A stretch of 64,000 nucleotides of DNA from Pseudaminobacter soli (ex Li et al. 2025). Its GTDB lineage: Bacteria > Pseudomonadota > Alphaproteobacteria > Rhizobiales > Rhizobiaceae. The stretch covers positions 124,001-188,000 of the forward strand of contig NZ_JARXVF010000007.1 of assembly GCF_029892515.1 (NCBI RefSeq), read 5' to 3'. The translations under genes and the position numbers were made by a program. Numbering within the stretch: position 1 is the stretch's first letter; every line of letters starts with the position of its first letter. The notes beneath the pieces were generated by a model, which saw only the letters and a list, made by a program, of their open reading frames with translations, searched no databases and was not told the origin of the DNA. Positions 26,052 through 35,286 of this stretch are shown here, piece after piece.

Positions 26052-26963
26052 ATGGCCCAGACACTACCTAGCATCGTTTCCGGGGAAGGCGGCCTCAGCC
26101 GCTATCTCGAAGAAATCCGTCGCTTTCCGATGCTGCAGCCGCAGGAAGAGTACATGCTCGCCAAGCGGTATCAGGAGCACGAAGACACCAAAGCCGCCCA
26201 CAAGCTGGTCACCAGCCATCTCAGACTCGTGGCCAAGATTGCCATGGGCTATCGCGGCTATGGCCTGCCGATCGGGGAAGTCATCTCCGAGGGCAATGTC
26301 GGCCTCATGCAGGCCGTGAAGAAGTTTGAACCCGAACGCGGTTTCCGCCTGGCGACCTACGCCATGTGGTGGATCAAGGCATCGATCCAGGAATACATCC
26401 TGCGTTCGTGGAGCCTGGTGAAGATGGGCACCACCGCCAACCAGAAGCGCCTGTTCTTCAACCTGCGCAAGGTGAAGGGCAAGATCCAGGCGCTCGACGA
26501 AGGCGACCTGAAGCCCGAGCAGATCACTGAGATCGCCACGCGCCTCAACGTGAGCGAGGAAGAGGTCGTTTCGATGAACCGCCGCCTGTCGGGCGACGCT
26601 TCGCTGAACGCGCCGATCCGCGCCACCGAAGGCGAATCCGGCGAATGGCAGGACTGGCTGGTCGACGACCACGAAAGCCAGGAAGAAACGCTGATCGAGC
26701 AGGACGAGCTGGAAAACCGGCGCGCCATGCTGGCCGACGCCATGTCGGTGCTGAACGACCGCGAACGTCGCATCTTCGAGGCACGCCGCCTCGCCGACGA
26801 TCCGATGACCCTCGAGGAACTCTCGGCCGAGTTCGATATCAGCCGCGAGCGCGTCCGCCAGATCGAGGTCCGCGCTTTCGAAAAGGTACAGGACGCGGTC
26901 AAGGCCGCCACCAAGCGCCGGGCCCAGGCCCTGCGCACCATAGAGGCCCAGCCCGCCGCCTGA
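26052..26963 (+). CDS. rpoH: RNA polymerase heat-shock sigma factor RpoH (sigma-32)
   Basis: 303 residues, ATG 26052 behind GGGAGGG. Region 2 is intact (SHLRLVAKIAMGYRGYGLPI, then FRLATYAMWWIKASIQEYIL), the diagnostic RpoH box QKRLFFNLR is at residues 131-139, and region 4 ends with the helix-turn-helix LEELSAEFDISRERVRQIEV. It directs transcription of heat-shock genes. The 175-bp leader upstream is AT-rich and probably carries its promoter, but I could not assign -35/-10 with confidence. Rhizobia often have two rpoH genes; I cannot tell which this is. Confidence 0.97.
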   Translation: MAQTLPSIVSGEGGLSRYLEEIRRFPMLQPQEEYMLAKRYQEHEDTKAAHKLVTSHLRLVAKIAMGYRGYGLPIGEVISEGNVGLMQAVKKFEPERGFRLATYAMWWIKASIQEYILRSWSLVKMGTTANQKRLFFNLRKVKGKIQALDEGDLKPEQITEIATRLNVSEEEVVSMNRRLSGDASLNAPIRATEGESGEWQDWLVDDHESQEETLIEQDELENRRAMLADAMSVLNDRERRIFEARRLADDPMTLEELSAEFDISRERVRQIEVRAFEKVQDAVKAATKRRAQALRTIEAQPAA

Positions 26964-27003
26964 TTTTTCCGCCCCGGCGGCAGGTCCTAGAAATATGCAC
27001 AGC

Positions 27004-27037
27004 AATCGCGTCGGCCCCTGCCGGCGCGATTTTTTTT
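27004..27037 (+). terminator. rpoH intrinsic terminator
   Basis: AATCGCG (27004-27010) pairs with CGCGATT, with an internal GGC/GCC extension, followed by a run of eight T (27030-27037). Located 41 nt after the rpoH stop. Confidence 0.85.
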
Positions 27038-27090
27038 GGCCGCTACATTGTTTGATCGCTCCCCGATGGTGACCGAGGCCGGAGGGCTGC

Positions 27091-27810
27091 TCAGTCTGCC
27101 GCCAGAACGAGATCGGTCAGATGCTCGGCCCAGGCGCGGTAGCCGGCGGCGGAGGCATGAAAACCGTCGGTCGAGAAGCCGGCGGCCGGGTCGAGGATGG
27201 GCAGGCGCGTGGCGGGCACCGCGCCGCGCTCGTGGCAGAGCCGCGTGGCGAGCGCATTGAGGGCGCTGGCGCGGATTTCCAGGATTTTTCCGAGCAGCGG
27301 CGGCAGCGCCGGCACGCGGGTGAACTCCACCACCGGCGACCACATCACGCGCGCCTCCGGCCACTTGGCGCGCAGCGCATAGAGCAGGCCGCCGAACTCC
27401 TTCTTGAAGCGCCGCAGCGTGTGGAAATTCTTGGTGTCGTTCGAGCCGACTGAGAGCACGATATGCGTCCAGCGGTCGGCGGAGAGATTGGGCAGCACGT
27501 GGTCGCGCAGCTCGCCGGCGGTGGCCGAGTTGAAGCCCGCCGCCCGCCAGCGCACGGCGCGGCCGGTGCGCTCCGAAATGATGAGCGCAAGCTGCGCGGC
27601 CAGCCCTTCCTGCGAATGGTCGATGCCGACCGAAGCGGCGGAGGAACCGCCCAGCACCAGAAGCGAGAGCGGCGGCTCCTCGCCTTCGACGGCATGCAGC
27701 ACCGGCCCCCGCGCCGGCAGCATGCGCTCCGTGCGACGGCGCACACCCAGCCCTTGCCAGACATAGGCAGGAAAGGCGAGCCAAGTGAGGAGTGGCAGCA
27801 GGCGGGACAT
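27091..27810 (-). CDS. SGNH/GDSL-type hydrolase
   Basis: 239 residues. An N-terminal hydrophobic segment (LLPLLTWLAFPAYVW) suggests membrane anchoring or export. The SGNH blocks are visible: LLVLGGSSAASVG (nucleophile Ser), GFNSATAGELRD (Gly/Asn block), VLSVGSNDTKNF (block III GxND), and the C-terminal STDGFHASAAGY with Asp and His. It is an esterase or lipase of unknown substrate. Convergent with rpoH and its terminator. Confidence 0.88.
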   Translation of the reverse strand: MSRLLPLLTWLAFPAYVWQGLGVRRRTERMLPARGPVLHAVEGEEPPLSLLVLGGSSAASVGIDHSQEGLAAQLALIISERTGRAVRWRAAGFNSATAGELRDHVLPNLSADRWTHIVLSVGSNDTKNFHTLRRFKKEFGGLLYALRAKWPEARVMWSPVVEFTRVPALPPLLGKILEIRASALNALATRLCHERGAVPATRLPILDPAAGFSTDGFHASAAGYRAWAEHLTDLVLAAD

Positions 27811-28035
27811 GGGCCGGTTATAAAGCGTGACCGGAAAGGTGGGAACCCGGCTTTCACGGCACCGACTTCGGGGACAGTCTGCTCACGACCTCTATGTGGA
27901 CGCTTAGGGGATCGCAGCAGCATTCTGAAAGCAGACTTGCAAATCTACGGAGGCAACCGCACCCTTGCGCCATATCCAGTCGGCCATCGAAGCAACGGGG
28001 CAAATGAGAGTGTCAACTTACAGTGGCAGCACGAG
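27811..28035. other. intergenic region with a degenerate REP-like palindrome
   Basis: 225 bp. Near 27829-27858 ccggaaaggtgggaacccgg, then ctttcacgg, resembles the REP-like unit at 30798-30846. The rest falls in GC and is open in the frame of the downstream gene from at least 27925, so the true start of that gene may lie here (a TTG at 27937 is the candidate). Confidence 0.4.
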
Positions 28036-29352
28036 ATGATGCTCGGCGGGAGAATCCCGGCGTACCACAAGCCGGGGCAGTGGGTTCAGTGTGGCATCAC
28101 AGGGATGGGGTTTCCGAAGGAGCCTACCGCGATCGTCTTCCGCGGTCGTACGCTCTATTTGCTTCCTGGCACGCCAAAGGGTGAAAACAACATATTCGGC
28201 GACCTTTACCCCGTCATTGCCTTCGAGCACTCGGGAATGAGCTTCGAGGATGGACAGCGCCTGATCAGCGCTTTCGTTAATAGCATCGCATGGGTCCGAA
28301 AGGCCGGTATCCGCACAGCACAGTTTGGCGGTGGATCACGCGTCCATGGTCTCGGCGGGCCGGATGCTAAGGCCGTGGTCGATGACCACTTCGAGCTCAA
28401 CTATGTTCCGGAGCCGGCCGATGATCGTGCAAGGTTGGCGCTGGCTTTCTATCGGGAGGGGCTGACCCTCAATTCCGTCGCGTACCAATGCCTGTCGTTC
28501 TTCAAAATTTTGAATATTACAATCGACAATTGGAAGGCTCAGAGGGATTGGATTGACGCCAATATTGGAGAAGCGAGGAAGGTCGACCCGCTTGGCACCA
28601 AAGACTGGGAGAATAACGCAGGTTTCGATCCGACAAAGGAGACGGCCGGACATTACCTCTATGTGTCGAACCGATGCGCCATTGCGCACGCGGCTAGCGA
28701 TCCCCTTATTGATCCTGATGACCCCGATGATCGGCGCCGCTTGGAAAATGACGTGCGGATGGTCAAGGCGCTTGCCGAATATTTCATCGAGCAAGAGTTT
28801 GGCATTAAATCTGCCCTGACAGTTTGGCGTGAGCATCTCTATGAACTCGCCGGCTTCGCTGATCTTTTCGGCCCGCCTCTCGTGGCTCGCATCAAGGCTT
28901 GCGAAGAGGTGCCGCTCGAAGAGTTCCCCGAGCTACCGGCATTGTCAGTTCGGCTCGCTTTACACGAGTTCTTCCCCTCTTTCGAGGATATGGGCGCGGA
29001 GGTAGTCGATTGTGCCAATGGGAGGGTGAACCTTGCGCTGAACTCGCCCCACAGCCTTGCCTCGGTGCTTGTCGTGTTGGATTTCGGGGCTGAAAGGTTT
29101 GACTTTGAGATATTTCAACAAATGGCGACTGAGGACGATGGCAGCTTCGCTGGCGGGCAGGCTAAGCTCGACAAGCTCCGCTTCACTGACCTTTACCTGC
29201 TAAATGGAAAGCTTGAGATATGGGCTGGTGCCCAGCGGCTTTCGAGGAGGGACGCGTTCATTCCAGAGAACATTGATTTAGGTCGCACTCACGAGAGCTA
29301 CCAGCAGATGATTGCCGAGGCAGAGGCAGAGCTCAAGCAGCGCGGCGGCTAA
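28036..29352 (+). CDS. HEPN-like protein of unknown function (possible MauJ-like)
   Basis: 438 residues if ATG 28036 is used; no good ribosome site is visible and the start is uncertain. A segment RCAIAH (Arg near residue 213, R-x4-H) followed by an acidic helical region matches the HEPN RNase motif. The upstream part (AYQCLSFFKILNITIDNWKAQRDWI) is the helical bundle expected before it. The overall pattern recalls proteins labelled MauJ (methylamine-utilisation cluster), but no mau genes are nearby. GC is visibly lower and codon use less biased than the neighbours, suggesting recent transfer. Function unknown. Confidence 0.6.
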   Translation: MMLGGRIPAYHKPGQWVQCGITGMGFPKEPTAIVFRGRTLYLLPGTPKGENNIFGDLYPVIAFEHSGMSFEDGQRLISAFVNSIAWVRKAGIRTAQFGGGSRVHGLGGPDAKAVVDDHFELNYVPEPADDRARLALAFYREGLTLNSVAYQCLSFFKILNITIDNWKAQRDWIDANIGEARKVDPLGTKDWENNAGFDPTKETAGHYLYVSNRCAIAHAASDPLIDPDDPDDRRRLENDVRMVKALAEYFIEQEFGIKSALTVWREHLYELAGFADLFGPPLVARIKACEEVPLEEFPELPALSVRLALHEFFPSFEDMGAEVVDCANGRVNLALNSPHSLASVLVVLDFGAERFDFEIFQQMATEDDGSFAGGQAKLDKLRFTDLYLLNGKLEIWAGAQRLSRRDAFIPENIDLGRTHESYQQMIAEAEAELKQRGG

Positions 29353-29591
29353 TATTCGGCGTTCTGTCGCTCCATCCTAAAGCACGATCCTGAATCGTTG
29401 GGCTGGCTTTCGCTGACCGTGAGGAGGTCTGACTTCCCCATTCCAAATCCTAGAGGTGCTGGACAAGCGTCCGCCTCGTACGGCCAGTTCGCAACGTCCG
29501 CTTTCTAATATGCGCATCCAGAAGCGGACTGGCAGATACCCACCCATCTGCGAGGTTCGTCGCGAAGGCGAGCTATACTCCTACCGCCGCC
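29353..29591. other. intergenic remnant downstream of the HEPN-like gene
   Basis: About 240 bp of lower-GC sequence without an intact gene. One frame briefly reads SILKHDPESLGWLSLT (around 29368-29422), which weakly recalls the start of an RNA 2-prime-phosphotransferase, but it is soon interrupted. Probably eroded DNA from the same insertion as the upstream gene. Confidence 0.35.
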
Positions 29592-29623
29592 CAAAGAAAA
29601 AGCCCCGCGCGAGGCGGGGCTTT
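29592..29623 (-). terminator. terminator of the aldolase gene
   Basis: On the minus strand AAGCCCCGCC-TCG-CGCGGGGCTT folds into a GC-rich stem followed by TTTTCTTTGG. It lies 24 nt past the aldolase stop. Confidence 0.85.
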
Positions 29624-29646
29624 CCTGATGCTCCGGAAGGCTTGGC

Positions 29647-30672
29647 TTACGCCGCCTTTTCCAGCGCTTCCTGCCACTTGCCCAGCGCGGCAAGGCCGTT
29701 CATGCGGGCGCGGTGGGCGAAGGCTGCCTGGGCGGCGGCGACGTTCTCGGCCTTGCCCGACCATGCCTTCTGCGGCGCGGCCTGGAGGGCGCGACCGTAG
29801 GAGAAGGTCAGCTTCCACGGATGCGGGCCGCTGGCGTTGATGGCGTTGAGGTTGGCGGTTGCCTCCTCGTCCGACTGGCCGCCCGACAGGAAGGCGATGC
29901 CCGGCACGGCGACCGGCACCGTCTCGCGGAACAGGCGCAGCGTCTTTTCGGCGACTTCCTCGGGCGAGTTCTTCTGGCCCGACTTCTTGCCTGCGATGAC
30001 CATGTTGGGCTTCAGGATCGAGCCTTCCAGCTTCACGCGCGCGTCGTAGAGCGCGTCATAGAGCTTCACCAGCGTGGCGCGGGTGACCTCGTAGCAGGTG
30101 TCGATGTCGTGGGCGCCGTCCATCAGCACTTCCGGCTCGACGATCGGAACGATGCCGGCTTCCTGGCAGAGCGCCGCATAGCGGGCCAGCGCCTGGGTGT
30201 TGGCGTCGATCGAATAGCGCGAGGGCACGCCCTTGGCGGTGTCGATGTCGATCACCCCACGCCATTTGGCGAAGCGCGCACCGAGCTTGTAGTAGTCGGC
30301 CAGGCGCTCGCGCAGGCCGTCGAGGCCTTCGGTGATGGTGTCGCCCGGGAAGCCCGTCAGGGCCTTGGCACCAGCGTCGACCTTGATGCCGGGGATGGAG
30401 CCGGCAGCCTTGATCAGATCGACCAGCGGCGTGCCGTCGGCGGCCTTCTGGCGGATCGTCTCGTCGTAGAGGATGACGCCCGAGATGTGGTTCTTCATCG
30501 CGTCGGTCGAGCGGAACAGCAGCTCGCGATAATCGCGGCGGCTGTCGGCCGTCGATTCGACGCCGATCACGTCGAACCGCTTCTTGATCGTGCCGCTGCT
30601 TTCGTCGGCAGCCAGAATGCCCTTGCCGTCAGCCACCATCGCGGCGGCAATATCTTCCAGACGTTCGCTCAT
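29647..30672 (-). CDS. fba: class I fructose-bisphosphate aldolase
   Basis: 341 residues; the start at the complement of 30670-30672 has AAGGAGG upstream, while the longer open frame has none. Class I features: GILAADESSGTIKKRF near the N-terminus, and the Schiff-base lysine in GSILKPNMVIAGKKSG. It cleaves fructose-1,6-bisphosphate to DHAP and glyceraldehyde-3-phosphate by imine chemistry, without a metal. It sits with pgk, gap and tkt on the same strand in a central-carbon block typical of rhizobia. Confidence 0.95.
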   Translation of the reverse strand: MSERLEDIAAAMVADGKGILAADESSGTIKKRFDVIGVESTADSRRDYRELLFRSTDAMKNHISGVILYDETIRQKAADGTPLVDLIKAAGSIPGIKVDAGAKALTGFPGDTITEGLDGLRERLADYYKLGARFAKWRGVIDIDTAKGVPSRYSIDANTQALARYAALCQEAGIVPIVEPEVLMDGAHDIDTCYEVTRATLVKLYDALYDARVKLEGSILKPNMVIAGKKSGQKNSPEEVAEKTLRLFRETVPVAVPGIAFLSGGQSDEEATANLNAINASGPHPWKLTFSYGRALQAAPQKAWSGKAENVAAAQAAFAHRARMNGLAALGKWQEALEKAA

Positions 30673-30797
30673 GCAAATCCTCCTTTGGTGCTCGAGGGGC
30701 GCATAACAGAAGTATCTGCGCAACGGAATGCCGTGCAAATGCTTGAATCGATTGAAAGACGATCAACTACCCCAACAAAAAATTTCGCCCCTCGCTA

Positions 30798-30846
30798 GAC
30801 CATGATGCCGAAAAGTGGGAACCGGTTTTCGGACGACATCATGGTC
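30798..30846. repeat. REP-like palindrome
   Basis: AGACCATGATG and CATCATGGTCT are inverted outer arms; CCGAAAAGTGGGAACC and GGTTTTCGG form the inner arms. Related units occur at 57231-57282 and, degraded, near 27829. Located between the aldolase and pgk genes. Confidence 0.6.
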
Positions 30847-30861
30847 TATCTAATTAATTGT

Positions 30862-30909
30862 GCCGCATTTGTGCGACGCGAGGTGAAACCACCTCGCTGC
30901 AAAATGCTC
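30862..30909 (-). repeat. structured intergenic repeat, copy C
   Basis: On the minus strand GAGCATTTTGCA opens and GCACAAATGCGGC closes the element; inside, GCGAGGTG-GTTT-CACCTCGC is a perfect 8-bp stem. Same family as the copies near tRNA-Glu and after purK. Confidence 0.65.
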
Positions 30910-30935
30910 GAGGGGCGAAACGAGTGCTCTAAAGC

Positions 30936-32132
30936 TCACTTCTTGAGGACTTCGACGCCCGGCAGCTCCTTGCCTTCCATCCATTCGAGGAAGGCGCCAC
31001 CCGCCGTCGAGACATAGGTGAAGTCGTCGGCGGCGCCCGCATGGTTGAGCGCGGCCACCGTGTCGCCGCCACCGGCTACCGACACCAGCTTGCCCTCCTT
31101 GGTGCGGGCGGCCGCATGCTTGGCCGCCGCGACGGTCGCGCGGTCGAAGGGCGAAATCTCGAAGGCGCCGAGCGGGCCGTTCCACACCAGCGTCGTGGCG
31201 CGGTCGATCCATTGGTTGATGGTCTCGACCGTCTTGGGGCCGACATCGAGGATCATGGCGTCGGCCGGCACGGCCTCGATCGCCACCACCTCGTTGGGCG
31301 CGTCGGCCTTGAACTCACGCGCCACCACGGCGTCGGAGGGCAGGATGATGGCGCAGCCGGCCCCGGCCGCCTCGATCATGATCTGCTTGGCGGTCTGGGC
31401 CAGGTCGTGCTCGCACAGCGACTTGCCGACATCGGTGCCGCGCGCGGCGAGGAAGGTGTTTGCCATGCCGCCGCCGATCACCAGCGCATCGACCTTCTTC
31501 ACGAGGTTCATCAAGAGGTCGATCTTGGACGAGACCTTGGCGCCGCCGACGATCGCCACCACCGGGCGGACCGGATTGCCGAGGCCCTTTTCCAGCGCCT
31601 CGAGCTCGGCCTGCATAGTGCGGCCGGCATGGGCCGGCAAATGACGCGCCAGACCTTCGGTCGAGGCGTGCGCGCGGTGCGCGGCCGAGAAGGCGTCGTT
31701 GACATAGATGTCGCCATTGGCGGCGAGCGCCTTGGTGAATTCGGCCTCGTTCTTTTCCTCGCCCTTGTGGAAGCGGGTGTTTTCGAGCAGCAGTATGTCT
31801 CCGTCCTGCATGGCCGATACCGCCTTGGCAGCCGCGTCGCCGATGCAGTCGCTGGCGAAGGCGACGGCATGGCCGAGCACTTCAGCCGTGGCCCCGGCAA
31901 TCGGCGCCAGCGAATATTTCGCCTCGGGACCTTCCTTGGGGCGGCCGAAATGGGCGAGCAGCACGACCCTCGCGCCACGACGCGAGAGCTCGAGGATGGT
32001 CGGAGCGACGCGCTCGATACGGGTGGCATCGGTCACCTTGCCGTCGGCGACCGGCACGTTGAGGTCGACGCGCACGAGCACGCGTTTGCCTTTGACCTCT
32101 CCCAGGTCGTCGAGCGTCTTGAAACCGGCCAT
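30936..32132 (-). CDS. pgk: phosphoglycerate kinase
   Basis: 398 residues from the ATG complementing 32130-32132, behind AAGGAGAGG. Signatures: [12 protein letters not shown] at the N-terminus, [32 protein letters not shown] (nucleotide-binding region), and GGGDTVAAL near the C-terminus. It interconverts 1,3-bisphosphoglycerate and 3-phosphoglycerate with ATP formation. It lies between the aldolase and an antiporter gene, in the same orientation as gap and tkt. Confidence 0.97.
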   Translation of the reverse strand: MAGFKTLDDLGEVKGKRVLVRVDLNVPVADGKVTDATRIERVAPTILELSRRGARVVLLAHFGRPKEGPEAKYSLAPIAGATAEVLGHAVAFASDCIGDAAAKAVSAMQDGDILLLENTRFHKGEEKNEAEFTKALAANGDIYVNDAFSAAHRAHASTEGLARHLPAHAGRTMQAELEALEKGLGNPVRPVVAIVGGAKVSSKIDLLMNLVKKVDALVIGGGMANTFLAARGTDVGKSLCEHDLAQTAKQIMIEAAGAGCAIILPSDAVVAREFKADAPNEVVAIEAVPADAMILDVGPKTVETINQWIDRATTLVWNGPLGAFEISPFDRATVAAAKHAAARTKEGKLVSVAGGGDTVAALNHAGAADDFTYVSTAGGAFLEWMEGKELPGVEVLKK

Positions 32133-32245
32133 GGGCAAATCCTCTCCTTGCATTGAGTCGGGCGAACCTTATCGCGGTGCGCGCTGGAAGCAAGAAGCGC
32201 GTTTGGCCAAGTCGCGTAGCGCGTGGCCGCCGCACTTCCTCGTGG

Positions 32246-34066
32246 TCAGGCCTCGTCGGCGACCCGTTTCTCGATCGTGCCGCTGCCCCGGCCGAACAGC
32301 CAGCGCAGGCGTTCGCGCAGGCTTTCCGGCACCAGCGGCTGCGGCTGGGTGGGCTCGAAGGACAGGCCGATTGCCGTGATCTTGCCCTTCTCGTCCATGT
32401 CGCGGACGATGAGCTCGATGGGCCCGAGATTGAGGCGGTCGGCATATTCGACATGGCCGCCGAAACGCGCCAGCACGAGCTCGCCGATGGTCATCTTCTG
32501 CTCCGCCTCGGTAAGCCCGGGCTCGTAGGCGGCTTCCAGATCCTCGGCCGGGCGGTCGGGATCGACGGCGAAGGCGCCGAAGAATTCGGCATCCTCCGGA
32601 TCGACATCGACGCGGCTGGTGAACAGGCGGTCGAGCAGAGCCGGATAGCGGTCGTGGACGAATATGTAGACGCGGTCGCCGGCCATCAGCTTGCCGAAGT
32701 CCGGGAACTTCATCGAAAGGCCGTCGCGCACCACCAGCGAGGGGCGCGCCCAGCGGGGCAGGCGCTCGCCGCGCAGCACCGGGCTGCCCGCCACCACGCG
32801 GTAGCTGACAAGTTCGTGGTGGGCCGAGCCCGGCAGCTCGAGCTCGACCTTCTCGATCGGGCCGGCCCTGTGCGGCACGATCAGGCCGAGGCGGCGGGCA
32901 AGCGGGCCGACCGTCCAGCCCTGGACGAAGAGCGAGACGAGCACGATGATGAAGGCGGTGTTGAAGATGACGCGGCCGTGCTCCAGCCCGGCCAGCAGCG
33001 GGGTAATGGCCAGCAGGATCGACACGGCGCCGCGCAGGCCCACCCACGAGATGAAGGCGACTTCGGTGCTCGGAAGGCGAAACGGCTTCAGGCAGAGCCA
33101 CACGGCCACCGGACGGGCGATGAAGATCAGGAACAGGCCGAGCGCGACGGCGCCGAGGATGATTCCCGGAAACTGGGATGGCGTCGCAAACAGGCCAAGC
33201 ACCAGGAACATGATGATCTGCGCCAGCCAGGACATGCCGCCCTGGAAGCGCTTCTGTGCCGCCGCGCCCCTTATGTCGGAATTGCCGGCGACCATGCCTG
33301 CGAGATAGACCGCCAGGAACCCCGAGCCGCCAATGGCGCCCGCGGCCGCAAAGACCAGCAGCGACAGGGCCAGGATAAAGATCGGCGCCAGGCCGCGATC
33401 GAGGTTAAGCCAATCCACCAGCCGCGCGATGGCAAAGCCGCCGAGCACGCCTACGGCGGCGCCGAGCCCCATGGTGACGACGAAGCCGACGACGAGATCG
33501 GTGAACAGCAGCTTGGCTTCCGGATCGACGCCCATGGCGATGATCTCGACCAGCGTAAGCGTCAGGAAGATCGCGATGGGGTCGTTGGAGCCCGATTCGA
33601 TTTCCAGCGTCGAGCGCACCCGTTCGCGCAGATTGATGTTTCCGGCACGCAGCAGGAAGAACACGGCCGCCGCGTCGGTGGAGGCCACAGTGGCGCCGAG
33701 CAGGAAGGATTCGAGCCAGGAGAAATGGGTGAGGTAGTGCGCGGCCACGCCGAAGACGACGGCGGTGATGGCAACGCCTACGGTTGCCAGCGTCAACGCC
33801 GGCAGGCCAGCCTGGCGCAGCACATTGACCGGCGTGCCGAAACCCGAGTCGAACAGGATGACCGCCAGAGCGAGCGAGCCGACGAAATAGGCGACGCCGG
33901 CATTGTCAAACTGGATGCCGAGCCCGTCCTGGCCGGTGACAAGCCCGATGGCGAGGAAGAGGAGCAGCAGTGGCGCGCCGAAGCGAAAGGCTATCAGGCT
34001 CGAAAACGCGGCCGCAAGCACCAGTGCAGTCCCCACCAGCGTTACGAGATAAATCGCCTGATCCAT
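32246..34066 (-). CDS. nhaP2: CPA1-family potassium/proton antiporter (NhaP2/CvrA type)
   Basis: 606 residues: about 12-13 membrane spans in the first 390 residues with the ion-site motifs ASTDAAAVFFLL and ESGSNDPIAIF, then a cytosolic TrkA-C (RCK-C) domain and a C-terminal CorC/HlyC-like transporter-associated domain (ELVLARFGGHVEYADRLNLG). This architecture is that of NhaP2/CvrA proteins, which exchange K+ for H+. It is inserted between pgk and gap, unusual company for glycolytic genes. Start at the complement of 34064-34066. Confidence 0.92.
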   Translation of the reverse strand: MDQAIYLVTLVGTALVLAAAFSSLIAFRFGAPLLLLFLAIGLVTGQDGLGIQFDNAGVAYFVGSLALAVILFDSGFGTPVNVLRQAGLPALTLATVGVAITAVVFGVAAHYLTHFSWLESFLLGATVASTDAAAVFFLLRAGNINLRERVRSTLEIESGSNDPIAIFLTLTLVEIIAMGVDPEAKLLFTDLVVGFVVTMGLGAAVGVLGGFAIARLVDWLNLDRGLAPIFILALSLLVFAAAGAIGGSGFLAVYLAGMVAGNSDIRGAAAQKRFQGGMSWLAQIIMFLVLGLFATPSQFPGIILGAVALGLFLIFIARPVAVWLCLKPFRLPSTEVAFISWVGLRGAVSILLAITPLLAGLEHGRVIFNTAFIIVLVSLFVQGWTVGPLARRLGLIVPHRAGPIEKVELELPGSAHHELVSYRVVAGSPVLRGERLPRWARPSLVVRDGLSMKFPDFGKLMAGDRVYIFVHDRYPALLDRLFTSRVDVDPEDAEFFGAFAVDPDRPAEDLEAAYEPGLTEAEQKMTIGELVLARFGGHVEYADRLNLGPIELIVRDMDEKGKITAIGLSFEPTQPQPLVPESLRERLRWLFGRGSGTIEKRVADEA

Positions 34067-34188
34067 CGGTAGTCTGCTTCCCCATGCTCCGTGTCGTTCG
34101 ACTTCCTCACAGAGTGCGGCGAAGACATGGCCATGTGCAAGCGACTTGGCCGAAAGACGTTATGCCAAGTGCATTTTTTGACGGCGTA

Positions 34189-34222
34189 GAAAACGAAACG
34201 CCCAGCGGTGAGGCCGGGCGTC
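34189..34222 (-). terminator. gap intrinsic terminator
   Basis: On the minus strand ACGCCC...GGGCGT (34216-34221 with 34198-34203) is followed by TTCGTTTTCT. It lies 28 nt after the gap stop and separates gap from the antiporter gene. Confidence 0.75.
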
Positions 34223-34249
34223 CGAAATGCGTGGTGCGAAGCTATCGCC

Positions 34250-35260
34250 TCAGGCGAAGGTCTTGGCCATGGCAACGGCCGTGTCGGCCATGCGGTTGGA
34301 GAAGCCCCACTCGTTGTCGTACCAGGACATGACGCGCACGAGGTTGCCGTCGATGACCTTGGTCTGGTCGAGCGCGAAGGTCGACGAGGCCGGGTTGTGG
34401 TTGAGGTCGATCGAGACAAGCGGCTCCTTGGTGTAGGCCAGGATGCCCTTGAGCGGACCGTCGGCAGCGGCGACGAGCGCGGCGTTGACCTCTTCAACGG
34501 TGACCGGCTTCTTCGAGACGAACTTGAAGTCGATGACCGAGACGTTCGGGGTCGGCACGCGGATCGAAACGCCGTCCAGCTTGCCCTTGAGTTCCGGCAG
34601 CACCAGGCCAACGGCCTTGGCAGCACCGGTCGAGGTCGGGATCATCGACATGGCGGCCGCACGGGCGCGGTAGAGGTCCTTGTGCATCGTGTCCAGCGTC
34701 GGCTGGTCGCCGGTGTAGGCGTGGATCGTCGTCATGAAGCCCTTCTCAATGCCGAAGGCATTGTTGAGCACCATGGCCACCGGCGCCAGGCAGTTGGTGG
34801 TGCACGAGGCGTTGGAGATGACGATGTGATCCTTGGTGATCTGGTCATGGTTGACGCCATAGACCACCGTCAGGTCGGCACCGTCGGCCGGGGCCGAGAC
34901 GATGACGCGCTTGGCGCCGGCGGCGAGATGCGCCGAAGCCTTGTCCTTCGAGGTGAAGATGCCGGTGCATTCGAGCGCGATGTCGACGCCGAGATCCTTC
35001 CACGGCAGCTGTGCCGGATCCTTGATCGCGGTGACTTTGATGGCGCCGCTGCCGATGCTGATGGTGTCGCCATCGACCTTCACCTCGTGCGGGAAGCGGC
35101 CGTGCACGCTGTCATAGCGCAGCAGGTGCGCATTGGTCTCGACCGGGCCGAGATCGTTGATGGCGACGACCTCGATGTCCTTGCGGCCGGACTCGTAGAT
35201 GGCGCGCAGAATGTTGCGGCCGATGCGGCCAAATCCGTTGATGGCTACTCTGACGGTCAT
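34250..35260 (-). CDS. gap: glyceraldehyde-3-phosphate dehydrogenase
   Basis: 336 residues. N-terminal NAD-binding GFGRIGRN motif and the catalytic cysteine in [12 protein letters not shown]. The later region [15 protein letters not shown] is the conserved C-terminal signature. It oxidises glyceraldehyde-3-phosphate with phosphate and NAD+. The ribosome site AGGGAGAAG is clear upstream of the complement of 35258-35260. It follows tkt by 26 nt, so the two are probably co-transcribed. Confidence 0.97.
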   Translation of the reverse strand: MTVRVAINGFGRIGRNILRAIYESGRKDIEVVAINDLGPVETNAHLLRYDSVHGRFPHEVKVDGDTISIGSGAIKVTAIKDPAQLPWKDLGVDIALECTGIFTSKDKASAHLAAGAKRVIVSAPADGADLTVVYGVNHDQITKDHIVISNASCTTNCLAPVAMVLNNAFGIEKGFMTTIHAYTGDQPTLDTMHKDLYRARAAAMSMIPTSTGAAKAVGLVLPELKGKLDGVSIRVPTPNVSVIDFKFVSKKPVTVEEVNAALVAAADGPLKGILAYTKEPLVSIDLNHNPASSTFALDQTKVIDGNLVRVMSWYDNEWGFSNRMADTAVAMAKTFA

Positions 35261-35286
35261 ATCAGCTTCTCCCTGGGGGCAAAAAA

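Noticed and set aside
29368-29430. Short match to the N-terminus of RNA 2-prime-phosphotransferase (SILKHDPESLGWLSLT)
   Set aside because: Only about 16 residues, soon interrupted; too short to claim a KptA pseudogene without a search.
32153-34072. 639-residue plus-strand open frame
   Set aside because: Antisense to the NhaP2-type antiporter; composition is typical of a high-GC shadow frame.
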